Origin: CAYGZL01 sp964354345 | GTDB lineage: Bacteria; Chloroflexota; Anaerolineae; Anaerolineales; UBA4823 | NCBI GenBank assembly: GCA_964354345.1 | Contig: CAYGZL010000017.1 | Location: 1-64,000 of the forward strand | Direction of reading: 5' to 3' | DNA length: 64,000 bases | Shown: positions 17,038 through 24,726 of the stretch, piece by piece | Position numbering within the stretch: position 1 is the first letter of the stretch | How the letters are laid out: every line of letters begins with the position of its first letter | The notes under the pieces: generated by a model | Databases searched by the model: none | What the model saw: the letters and a program-made list of their open reading frames with translations, nothing else | Told to the model about the DNA's origin: nothing | Translations under genes and position numbers: made by a program

Positions 17038-17982
17038 CTAGGTTGGCAGACAGAATGTGATCACCTGGCGCGCCAGGCGCTGGCGATCCTGTGGAGTTTT
17101 CATAATTGTATCGGTCAGATGAGGAATCAGGCCAATATCCTGGATCGCCTCAATCTGACTGCGATCCTGCTCGTCGAAGATAAAGTCGCTGATGAGACTG
17201 CCATACTGTTGGGCGACCGCCAGTGCAGAAGGCTGGATACCCAACTCAGCGTACATCTTGGCTGCTGGCCCTTTGAGCGCCTGTCCGCAGATGATCGGTG
17301 AGATCGCCGCAACAGGTAAACCGCAATCTCGGCGCGCCAGAATAGTATGACGTATGCCTGGAACAGCCAGGATTGGGCCAATACTCACCCAGGGGTTCGA
17401 TGGGCAAATGATCACCAAATCCGCCCCTTCGATTGCTTCCAGAACCCCTGGCGCAGGCTGAGCCTGTTCAATGCCGGCGAAGCGGAAACCCCGCACGCGC
17501 GGCTGGCATTGGCGGTGGACAAAGTATTCCTGGAAAGGGAATTCACCTTCCTCAGTATACACCCAAGTTGGTAGGAAGTCATCACTCATCGGTAAGACTT
17601 TGACCTGGATACCCCAGGCGTGGCATATCTGCGCAGTCACCTGGCTGAGGGTTTCACCCAGGTGCAACCGGCGAGTACGTTCCAGGTGTAAGCCCAGGTC
17701 GCGGTCGCCCACCTGGAACCAGGTGGGGCCTCCCAACTCGCCCAGGCTTTCCAGGGCCAGCCAGGTATCATCCATCCTGCCCCAGCCCGTGACCGGATTG
17801 GCCCGTCCAGCCAACGTATAGCAGATGGTGTCCAGGTCGGGACTGATATGGAGCCCGAGGTGTTCGAAATCATCCCCGGTATTGACGATGAGGGTCAGAT
17901 CTCTCTGCAGGAGCAGTTGAGCCAGGCCATCCGCCAATTTTGCGCCACCCACACCCCCAGCAAGAGCCACGATACGCGTCAT
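17038..17982 (-). CDS. cofD: 2-phospho-L-lactate transferase, F420-0 synthesis
   Basis: A 314-aa enzyme that joins the activated phospholactyl or PEP group to the deazaflavin 7,8-didemethyl-8-hydroxy-5-deazariboflavin (Fo) to give F420-0. The N-terminal IVALAGGVGGAKLADGLAQ (residues 4-22), LIVNTGDDFEHLGLHISPDLDT (near 31-52) and VIICPSNPWVSIGPILAVPG (near 190-209) are the family nucleotide- and Fo-binding blocks. Length is normal. It stands in line with cofE upstream and cofC downstream, with an F420-binding FDOR gene 10 bp upstream. Confidence 0.95.
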   Translation of the reverse strand: MTRIVALAGGVGGAKLADGLAQLLLQRDLTLIVNTGDDFEHLGLHISPDLDTICYTLAGRANPVTGWGRMDDTWLALESLGELGGPTWFQVGDRDLGLHLERTRRLHLGETLSQVTAQICHAWGIQVKVLPMSDDFLPTWVYTEEGEFPFQEYFVHRQCQPRVRGFRFAGIEQAQPAPGVLEAIEGADLVIICPSNPWVSIGPILAVPGIRHTILARRDCGLPVAAISPIICGQALKGPAAKMYAELGIQPSALAVAQQYGSLISDFIFDEQDRSQIEAIQDIGLIPHLTDTIMKTPQDRQRLARQVITFCLPT

Positions 17983-17992
17983 CTTTATGAAC

Positions 17993-18394
17993 CTAGCCCA
18001 TCGTGGTCACATTTTCAATCAGGATCTTGTAGGTAATTCTCTTTTCACCCGGACGGCGATTGCCATAATACGCAGTGCCAGTATATTTTCCAGCCAGAGC
18101 GTCAATATGAGCGTCTGCGCCTTCTGTGGTTATTTCTACCACCCGCCCGCGTACCTGTATGTAGCGATAAGGATTTTTCGGATCCATAATCGCCAGTGCC
18201 ACCCGGGGATTCCGGCGTATATTTCGATCTTTGGTGCGACCAGCTGCTGAATTGATCAGGATGTACACACTGTCGCTATTGAACCAGATTGGTGTTACCT
18301 GGGGCGAGCCATCCCTCATCAAAGTTGCCAGATGAGCGAAGGCACGTGTTTCGTCCTTCAATAAATCCTGAAAAGCTATAGGAATAATATCCAT
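17993..18394 (-). CDS. PPOX-class (FDOR-B) F420-dependent oxidoreductase
   Basis: A 133-aa split-beta-barrel protein of the pyridoxamine-phosphate-oxidase-like class, F420-dependent subgroup. Key blocks are AFAHLATLMRDGSPQVTPIW (residues 18-37), GRTKDRNIRRNPRVALAIMD near 52-71 (the R/K-rich loop that holds the F420 phosphate or tail) and YIQVRGRVVEITTEGADAHI near 77-96. AGGAGG lies a few bases before the ATG. Members reduce quinones, biliverdin or other small compounds. The substrate here is unknown. The location between cofE and cofD supports F420 use. Confidence 0.88.
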   Translation of the reverse strand: MDIIPIAFQDLLKDETRAFAHLATLMRDGSPQVTPIWFNSDSVYILINSAAGRTKDRNIRRNPRVALAIMDPKNPYRYIQVRGRVVEITTEGADAHIDALAGKYTGTAYYGNRRPGEKRITYKILIENVTTMG

Positions 18395-18542
18395 TAAAAC
18401 CTCCTGAGAGTTACTTTTCTCCTATGCCACTAGGTGAATATATTCTGGGGCGTTCAACCAGGATGGAGCGCATAAATGTGCAGTTGAGAAAATCTAGAAT
18501 TGCCTCAATCTCAACCTGGGTACAGCAACTCAGACATGTGAA

Positions 18543-19331
18543 TTACCGGAACAGGTCTTGTTCTTTTAGGCGCAGCAGCTCAACCAGGCAACCTTCTCTG
18601 AGCGGGTAAGGAAAGCCACGCACATGTACCGCAGGAGTGCCTTCGGCAGCCTGTCCCATCATCAACGAGGCAGCTGCGGCTAACTCATCCGCTACGCCCA
18701 CTTGCGTGATTTGCAGCCGGTAGCCGAATAAATCAGGCCAACCGCGCATGTCGGTCAGACCGGGTAAACCAGATAAGCCGATCGCCAATCCGACGGTGCC
18801 CAGGCGCCAGGCTCGCCCGTGCGAATCAATGATCAGCACGCCAAGCCGGGTTCCGCTCGCGCTTTCTAGCTGTTGGCGTATGCTTCGCGCAGAGGCATCC
18901 GGATCTTCCGGCAGTAATAGAACCCAGCTTTCGGGATCGAGCGTCGGGTCGTCCGCACTAGAAAACTCCGAGCCAACATTGGAATGGTCAATTCCCGCGC
19001 TGGCGCACACGAATCCCAGGCGGTGTTCTACGATGATCGTGCCTGGTCGGGTGCGTAGCACAGCGCGGCTCTCGCGCAGGATCAACTCGACCAGGCGAGG
19101 ATCTTTCTCTGTTTGGCGGGCAAGTTCGATCGCTGGCGCAGAGGGCGTCACCTGAGCCAGGTTTATCAGGCGCCCCTCGGCTTTGGAAACGATTTTCTGA
19201 GCCAGCACCAGTATATCGCCATCCTGTAAAGTAATCCCAGTCGCAGCCAACGCCGCCTGGAGTAGCGTGGACAGATCGTCACCTGGCTGAACCAGGGGGA
19301 TGCCGGATAAGGGAGTGAGGACTAGCGGCAT
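18543..19331 (-). CDS. cofE: Coenzyme F420-0:L-glutamate ligase
   Basis: A 262-aa GTP-dependent ligase that adds the gamma-glutamyl tail to F420-0. Conserved blocks are LSGIPLVQPGDDLSTLL at the N-terminus, GDILVLAQKIVSKAEGRLI near residues 37-55, IVEHRLGFVCASAGIDHSNV near 98-117 and VLIIDSHGRAWRLGTVGLAIG near 163-183. The length is that of the archaeal-type CofE, without the nitroreductase-like FMN domain fused in mycobacterial FbiB. The 148 bp between this gene and the FDOR gene (18395-18542) hold nothing identifiable. Confidence 0.94.
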   Translation of the reverse strand: MPLVLTPLSGIPLVQPGDDLSTLLQAALAATGITLQDGDILVLAQKIVSKAEGRLINLAQVTPSAPAIELARQTEKDPRLVELILRESRAVLRTRPGTIIVEHRLGFVCASAGIDHSNVGSEFSSADDPTLDPESWVLLLPEDPDASARSIRQQLESASGTRLGVLIIDSHGRAWRLGTVGLAIGLSGLPGLTDMRGWPDLFGYRLQITQVGVADELAAAASLMMGQAAEGTPAVHVRGFPYPLREGCLVELLRLKEQDLFR

Positions 19332-19362
19332 GAGATCGTCCGAGTAATGAATTACCTGTATT

Positions 19363-20049
19363 CTATTTCGGAACCGTGCCGGTTAAGCCGGAGACGGCGA
19401 TGCTGGCCGTCTTGACGCTATACCGCTGGTTCAGGCTGATTAAGAGTGAGGTGAGACCCTCGACAACCACAGCATTATCCAAACCGCCGGCGTAGTAAGC
19501 ATGCATGCCAATATCAGCCGCCAGTTGGATCACTACCTCGGCGGAAGCTGGATCATCTGAACAGATTAAAACATCGGTTTCTAACGATTCACCCAGGTTC
19601 TTCTTCAACATGTTGGCTGGCACATTTTGAAATGCAGCTACCACGTGTACACCGGGCCCCAAGATATCTTGCGCCTGGCGCGCCGCGGCTGGTGGATCCG
19701 GCGGTCGCGGATCACGATAATCAACCCGGGCTGTCGCATCCACCAGGATCTTTCCCTGCAAACTTTCTCTCAAGTACACCAGGGCTTCCTGATGAGCGCT
19801 CTGCACAACAGTCAGGATGCATAAATCGGCTGCTTGGGCTGCGGCGCGGTTTTCCATACCGCGGATTGTGTGAATATTTAACCGACTGTTGATCTCTCTG
19901 GCAGTGGCTTCAGCTTTTTCTACCTGGCGAGATCCGATGATGATCGGATACCCGGCATGAGCCCAGCGTAATGCCAACCCTGGACCTTCTTTGCCGGTGC
20001 CGCCAAGGATTGCCAGGATTGGTTTGGGATTAGTTTCCGAAGGGGTCAT
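19363..20049 (-). CDS. npdG: F420:NADPH oxidoreductase
   Basis: A 228-aa Rossmann-fold enzyme that moves hydride between NADPH and F420. The start block ILGGTGKEGPGLALRWAHAG (residues 12-31) is the dinucleotide-binding loop with the GTGxxG pattern of this family. IIIGSRQVEKAEATAREIN follows, with the Ser-Arg pair that selects the NADP phosphate. VHVVAAFQNVPANML near 132-146 and DVLICSDDPASAEVVIQLAA near 156-175 are also typical. Its ATG overlaps the stop of the amidohydrolase gene by 4 bp, implying translational coupling. It provides reduced F420 to the two oxidoreductases of the cluster. Confidence 0.92.
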   Translation of the reverse strand: MTPSETNPKPILAILGGTGKEGPGLALRWAHAGYPIIIGSRQVEKAEATAREINSRLNIHTIRGMENRAAAQAADLCILTVVQSAHQEALVYLRESLQGKILVDATARVDYRDPRPPDPPAAARQAQDILGPGVHVVAAFQNVPANMLKKNLGESLETDVLICSDDPASAEVVIQLAADIGMHAYYAGGLDNAVVVEGLTSLLISLNQRYSVKTASIAVSGLTGTVPK

Positions 20050-21416
20050 AATTCTTTATGGTAGCGTGCCCAACAATTCATCGCCAGCTCGCGTGCCCGG
20101 GATGCAATTGTTTCTTCATCCAGCGTAAGCATCTGGCGGTTGTGCATCAGTGCCCGACCAGCGACGATCGTGGTCGTCACTAAACTTTCATGAAAACCGA
20201 AGAGGATGTGCCAGGGCAGGTTTTCAACATTCAGGGGGGTGATCGGGTGGTAATCGACAAAAATCAGGTCAGCGTGAGCGCCGGGTGTTAATACACCCAG
20301 CTGCGCTGCCGGAAAGAATTGCCCGGCCATCCAGGCGTTGTTGTACACCCCCATGCGGATGATATCCATGCCTGTCATACGCCGGGGATCGCGATGCCAG
20401 ACCTTGTGCAGCAGATAGGCAGTCTTCCATTCTGTCCACATCGTGGATGAAAAACCGTCAGTGCCGATACAAACACCCACCCCGCAGCGCAGCAGGCTTT
20501 CTACCTCAGCTACACCAACACCGTTATTCATGTTCGAGCGCGGTTGGTGAACGACCCAGGTGCCGGATTCGGCCAGCAAGTTGACCTCGCGTGCATCCAC
20601 ATGGACCGCATGCGCGGCGATGCTGTGGGAGCCAAGCAAGTCATGCCGGTGCAGGCGATCCACGACCCGTAGACCGTATTTCGCCAGGCTGTCATACTGA
20701 TCAGCTTCAGATTCGGCTACATGAATATGGAACCCACTCCCTCTGGGAGACGCCTCCCGGCAGGCAATGAGCGTTTCATCAGAGAGAGTCAGGCTGGCAT
20801 GCAAACCAAAAGTCGCGGCGACCCGCCGGCCTGGATCCGTTATTGGTTGAGGGCGTGGATGATTACTCGCAGCTACTTTCTTCAGGAAGCGCACGTTTTC
20901 AGCGATGCCGGCCTTCGCTCCATCTGTCCCGTTACGATCGGTTACTTCGTAGCATAAAACGGCGCGCAGACCAGACTGCTCTACAGCTTCAGCGATTACA
21001 TCCAACGATCCATCAATGGCATTGGGTGAGGCATGATGATCGATCAAGGTGGTAGCGCCGTGCCGGATCGCCTCGACCAGCATCACCAGGGCTGAAAATC
21101 GAATGTCATCGTAAGTCAGGGCGCGGTCTAACGGCCACCACAGTTTTTCAAGGATTTCCGGGAAATCTTTGGGCGCGGGACCTGGGATGGTCATGCCACG
21201 CGCAAAGGCGCCATAAAAATGGGTATGCGCGACGATACTGCCAGGCATGACATATTGTCCGCCCGCGTCCAGGATCTTGGTCTCGGGATGGCGGGTGACC
21301 ATCTGCGCTTGCGGCCCAATTTCGGCAATTAATCCATTGGACAGGTATAACGCCTGCCCCTCCAGGATTTGGTTCGGTTCCTCCCAGGTGATTAGCTTGC
21401 CGTTCGTGATGAGCAT
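20046..21416 (-). CDS. ssnA: SsnA-type amidohydrolase (putative aminohydrolase)
   Basis: A 456-aa zinc amidohydrolase of the cytosine-deaminase / chlorohydrolase group. VAHTHFYGAFARGMTIPG near residues 63-80 gives the HxH metal pair. TTLIDHHASPNAIDGSLD, AVLCYEVTDRNGTDG, HIHVAESEADQYD and the final Asp in IGTDGFSSTMW complete the site. The ASPNAI and CYEVTDRNG blocks resemble SsnA, an aminohydrolase of unknown substrate usually found near selenium-dependent molybdenum hydroxylases. None is present here. I start at the ATG at 21414-21416 (family-like MLITNGKLITW), not at 21530. It is coupled to npdG. Confidence 0.82.
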   Translation of the reverse strand: MLITNGKLITWEEPNQILEGQALYLSNGLIAEIGPQAQMVTRHPETKILDAGGQYVMPGSIVAHTHFYGAFARGMTIPGPAPKDFPEILEKLWWPLDRALTYDDIRFSALVMLVEAIRHGATTLIDHHASPNAIDGSLDVIAEAVEQSGLRAVLCYEVTDRNGTDGAKAGIAENVRFLKKVAASNHPRPQPITDPGRRVAATFGLHASLTLSDETLIACREASPRGSGFHIHVAESEADQYDSLAKYGLRVVDRLHRHDLLGSHSIAAHAVHVDAREVNLLAESGTWVVHQPRSNMNNGVGVAEVESLLRCGVGVCIGTDGFSSTMWTEWKTAYLLHKVWHRDPRRMTGMDIIRMGVYNNAWMAGQFFPAAQLGVLTPGAHADLIFVDYHPITPLNVENLPWHILFGFHESLVTTTIVAGRALMHNRQMLTLDEETIASRARELAMNCWARYHKEL

Positions 21417-21426
21417 GCTTTTTCGC

Positions 21427-22065
21427 CTAATCGAAAATTGTGGGCTGGTTGGGTTGGTCCCGCGCCAGGAAAGCATCCTGGATATGGCGCAGGAGCGTGC
21501 GCTCACCCGATAGAACGGGCGGTATTTCATCTGAACCGAAGAAAGCTACTGCGGTTGTCTCGCTGCCGGGTGTGGCCTCACCACTGATCAGTTCGCAAAG
21601 GAACAAGATCTTGTACGCGTGAAACAACTCCAGCGGTCGGGCACGATTGGCATCATAGACTCCGATAACCTTATGCGCCTTCACTCGGAAACCAGCCTCT
21701 TCCCAGGTTTCTCGTTCAGCGGCCTGGGAGGGATAGTCACCCACATCCGCCCAGCCGCCTGGCATCGTCCAACCACCGTCCAGCCGTTCACGCACCAGTA
21801 ACAGCTTGCCATTCTGAAATACTGCTGCACGCACATCGACGCGCGGTGTGGCATAACCAGTCTGAGCCAGAAAGATACGCTGGATTGGTTCAGCCGGGAG
21901 GTCAGCATGGGCGCTGATAATTTCAGCAGCGAGGTCGATCAGCCGTCCGTAACGCTGGCGATCATAGTCATTCAGGGCGTAATGGCAGCCAGTCTGACCC
22001 AGAGCCTGGATTTCGCGCGCCCATTCCAACCAGCGCGGTCCGGACGGTAGAGTTGAGTCAATCAT
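21427..22065 (-). CDS. NUDIX hydrolase with N-terminal NUDIX_N domain
   Basis: A 212-aa pyrophosphohydrolase. Residues 1-65 form the helical NUDIX_N domain (WLEWAREIQALGQTGCHYA). The Nudix box is GGWADVGDYPSQAAERETWEEAGF, near residues 103-126, matching Gx5Ex7REUxEEXGU with an Asp-containing start. A C-terminal block VAFFGSDEIPPVLSGERTL fits the group that hydrolyses nucleoside-diphosphate sugars or CDP-choline. It lies 10 bp upstream of the amidohydrolase start, so it may be part of the same transcript. Confidence 0.9.
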   Translation of the reverse strand: MIDSTLPSGPRWLEWAREIQALGQTGCHYALNDYDRQRYGRLIDLAAEIISAHADLPAEPIQRIFLAQTGYATPRVDVRAAVFQNGKLLLVRERLDGGWTMPGGWADVGDYPSQAAERETWEEAGFRVKAHKVIGVYDANRARPLELFHAYKILFLCELISGEATPGSETTAVAFFGSDEIPPVLSGERTLLRHIQDAFLARDQPNQPTIFD

Positions 22066-22068
22066 TAA

Positions 22069-22188
22069 TTACTTGCCCGCAGAGGCGGGTGTGGTTTTTA
22101 CAGGGATATGCGCTTTGCGCGGCCGACGGACGCCATGCGTACCTCGGTTGATCTTACCGCGCCGGGATTTTCGATCACCTTTTCCCAT
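22069..22188 (-). CDS. 30S ribosomal protein bTHX
   Basis: A 39-aa basic protein read directly from the minus strand: ATG at 22186-22188, TAA at 22069-22071, with start MGKGDRKSRRGKINRGTHGV and a C-terminus rich in Lys, Arg and Pro (RRPRKAHIPVKTTPASAGK). The MGKGDxKTxRGKI...GxxGxxRPRK pattern is that of bTHX, the small 30S-head protein known from Thermus and found across several phyla. AAAGGAG lies about 13 nt upstream, slightly far. It is 3 bp upstream of the NUDIX start and may be first in that transcript. Confidence 0.85.
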   Translation of the reverse strand: MGKGDRKSRRGKINRGTHGVRRPRKAHIPVKTTPASAGK

Positions 22189-22413
22189 AGAACGATCAGA
22201 ACTCCTTTCAATTTAATATATATATCGCATTCACTCAACAAACATGATCTGCCAGGAAAAACCTGATAATGTTGCGCCCAATATTGTAACCTGATTCTAA
22301 ACCCTGGTAAACATGATTTTCTATTTTGGATAACTAATCCACCTTACAATCCATTGATAAAAACCTCTTATTGCGGTAATCTATGAGGACGATGCAAAGC
22401 AGAAGGAGTTGTT

Positions 22414-23799
22414 ATGAAAACTGGAATAAATGAGGCTCTAGCTTATGCCAGAGATAATCAAGGGCGGTATTTAACGGAATTAATGGAAATCATTCGAATC
22501 CCATCTGTCTCGACCGATCCGAATGCCGCTCTGGAAATGCAGCGCGCTGCGCAGTGGATCGCGGCTCAATTGCTCAGCCTGGGCATGACTCGGGTAGATA
22601 TTTTCCCAACCGCGGGCAAACCCGTTGTCTATGGGGAATGGCTGGGGGCAGGCAGCGGTAAACCGACGGTGTTAATCTATGGTCATTACGATGTTCAGCC
22701 AGCCGAACCTCTAGATCTCTGGGATACACCCGCTTTCGATCCACAAGTGCGCGGGGAGAACCTGTATGGGCGCGGCGCCTCGGATATGAAGGGCCAGGTG
22801 ATGGTCACGCTTAAAGCGGTGGAAGCCCTGGCGCGCCGTGGTGTATTACCGGTCAATGTCAAGTTTTTAGTTGAAGGTGAAGAAGAGATTGGTTCGCCCA
22901 GTCTGGACGGATTCATTGCCAACCACCGGGAGTTGTTAGCCTGCGATTTCGCGCTCAATCCGGATACCGGCATGTTAGGTGCGGATATTCCCACGATCAC
23001 TTATGGCCTGCGCGGTCTGGCTTATTTCGAATTGCGTGTCTCCGGTCCGGCTCACGATCTGCATTCAGGTCTGTACGGCGGCGCGGTGCATAATCCGGCG
23101 CAGGTGCTGTGTGAGTTGATCGCCGGTATGCACGATGCCCAGGGGCGGATCACCTTACCGGGGTTTTATGATCGAGTTATTGAATTAAGCGTCGATGAGC
23201 GTGCTGAACTGGCGCGATTGCCTGCTGACGACGCGTTTTACTTGCTGCAGACTGGAGTACCAGCCTTGTATGGTGAAGCTGGTTTTACGGCGATGGAGCG
23301 GGTTGGGGCGCGGCCAACTCTCGAAGTCAATGGTTTGTTCTCTGGTTTTACCGGGACAGGCTCCAAAACCGTATTACCCGCCAAAGCCATGGCTAAAATC
23401 TCCATGCGCCTGGTGCCCGATCAGGATCCAGTTGAAGTGCATCAGCAGCTCCTGAGCTACCTGGGGGAACATGCTCCTGTGACGGTGCACTGGGAGGTTA
23501 TCCCCATGGCAAGCGGACCGGCTTCGATCACCGATCGCTGCTATCCTGCAGTTGGCGCGCTCTACCGCGCATTGGAAGCCACCTGGGGGAAACGCCCCGT
23601 CTTTCGACGCGAGGGAGGTTCTGTCCCCGTGGTGGCTCAGATGCACAAGTTATTAGGAGTCGAGTCGGTGCTGACCGGCTTCGGATTACCCGATGACAAT
23701 TTACATGCGCCAAACGAGAAGTTGTATCTTCCCGGTTATTATCGAGGCATCGAAGCCTTGATCCGTTTCTTCTGCATATTGGGAGAAGGTAACCGATGA
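22414..23799 (+). CDS. M20 family metallo-dipeptidase
   Basis: A 461-aa zinc peptidase. Metal ligands are visible: His91 and the catalytic Asp93 in IYGHYDVQPAEPLDLW, Asp124 in GRGASDMKGQ, and the Glu general base with the metal Glu in EGEEEIGS (residues 155-162). The inserted dimerisation domain contains DLHSGLYGGAVHNPAQVL. A late His in DDNLHAPNEKL completes the site. AAGGAG lies 7 nt upstream of the ATG. The gene overlaps the DUF1385 gene by 4 bp. The 225 bp upstream, shared with the bTHX gene, hold no clear element beyond ordinary promoters. Confidence 0.92.
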   Translation: MKTGINEALAYARDNQGRYLTELMEIIRIPSVSTDPNAALEMQRAAQWIAAQLLSLGMTRVDIFPTAGKPVVYGEWLGAGSGKPTVLIYGHYDVQPAEPLDLWDTPAFDPQVRGENLYGRGASDMKGQVMVTLKAVEALARRGVLPVNVKFLVEGEEEIGSPSLDGFIANHRELLACDFALNPDTGMLGADIPTITYGLRGLAYFELRVSGPAHDLHSGLYGGAVHNPAQVLCELIAGMHDAQGRITLPGFYDRVIELSVDERAELARLPADDAFYLLQTGVPALYGEAGFTAMERVGARPTLEVNGLFSGFTGTGSKTVLPAKAMAKISMRLVPDQDPVEVHQQLLSYLGEHAPVTVHWEVIPMASGPASITDRCYPAVGALYRALEATWGKRPVFRREGGSVPVVAQMHKLLGVESVLTGFGLPDDNLHAPNEKLYLPGYYRGIEALIRFFCILGEGNR

Positions 23800-24725
23800 G
23801 CGGCAAAACAACAGTTTCGGCAGAAGCACAGGTTCGCTCTCAGAAGATGCCTTCCTACGGTGGACAGGCCGTCATCGAAGGGGTGATGATGCGGGGCGCG
23901 CGGGCGGTGGCGATTGCTATGCGCGCGCCTAACCGGGAAATCGTTCTGCACACCGACCAGTTGAGTGGTATTTACCAGAGCCGTCTGGTGAAGATACCTT
24001 TCTTGCGCGGGTTGATAGCTTTGTGGGACGCGCTGGGTCTGGGAATGCGCGCCATTACACTCTCGGCAAATGTTCAAACCGGAGAAGAGGAGAAGCTGGA
24101 AGGCGCGTCACTATACCTGACCGTGGGTATTGCATTGGTCATTACAGTTGGTTTGTTCTTTCTCGCACCGGCTGCCCTCGGTCAATGGTTCGAGCGCCTG
24201 CTCAGCAGTATTAATCCGTTGAATACCTGGGCGAGCTGGATAGGTAATTTGGCGGAGGGTCTGATTCGCCTGGCGCTGTTATTCGGTTATATCTGGGCGA
24301 TCGGCTTCATGCCTGATATCCGCCGTGTTTTCGCCTACCACGGCGCTGAACACAAGACGATAAACGCCTTTGAAGCTGGCGCGGAATTGACGCCTGAAAA
24401 CGTCGCCAGGTATTCGCTGGAACACCCGCGTTGTGGGACAGCTTTTATGCTTACCCTGGTGCTGCTATCTATCCTGTTATTCAGCTTGCTGGGACCGCTG
24501 CCAACTGCTGTCCGCCTGCTCAGCCGGGTGTTGCTTTTACCGGTGTTGGCTATGCTGGCGTATGAATATATTCGTTGGACGGCCAATCACTTGAATTCAC
24601 CTGTTGTGCGTGTCCTGGTGCGCCCAAACCTGGCGATGCAACGCCTGACCACACGCCAGCCAGATCTAGAGATGTTGGAAGTAGCTATCGCCGCCTTTGA
24701 AAAGATGAAAAGCATGGAAACGTGA
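23796..24725 (+). CDS. DUF1385 membrane protein
   Basis: A 309-aa integral membrane protein of the DUF1385 family (function unknown; a similar Gram-positive protein has been linked to metal or cell-wall homeostasis). Recognisable are the N-terminal YGGQAVIEGVMMRGARAVAI block (residues 17-36), then LVKIPFLRGLIALWDALGLG, hydrophobic segments near 105-125, 150-172, 215-235 and 240-260, and YHGAEHKTINAFEAGAEL near 186-203, the family signature with conserved His and Glu. Overlap of 4 bp with the peptidase stop suggests co-translation. Confidence 0.88.
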   Translation: MSGKTTVSAEAQVRSQKMPSYGGQAVIEGVMMRGARAVAIAMRAPNREIVLHTDQLSGIYQSRLVKIPFLRGLIALWDALGLGMRAITLSANVQTGEEEKLEGASLYLTVGIALVITVGLFFLAPAALGQWFERLLSSINPLNTWASWIGNLAEGLIRLALLFGYIWAIGFMPDIRRVFAYHGAEHKTINAFEAGAELTPENVARYSLEHPRCGTAFMLTLVLLSILLFSLLGPLPTAVRLLSRVLLLPVLAMLAYEYIRWTANHLNSPVVRVLVRPNLAMQRLTTRQPDLEMLEVAIAAFEKMKSMET

Positions 24726-24726
24726 T

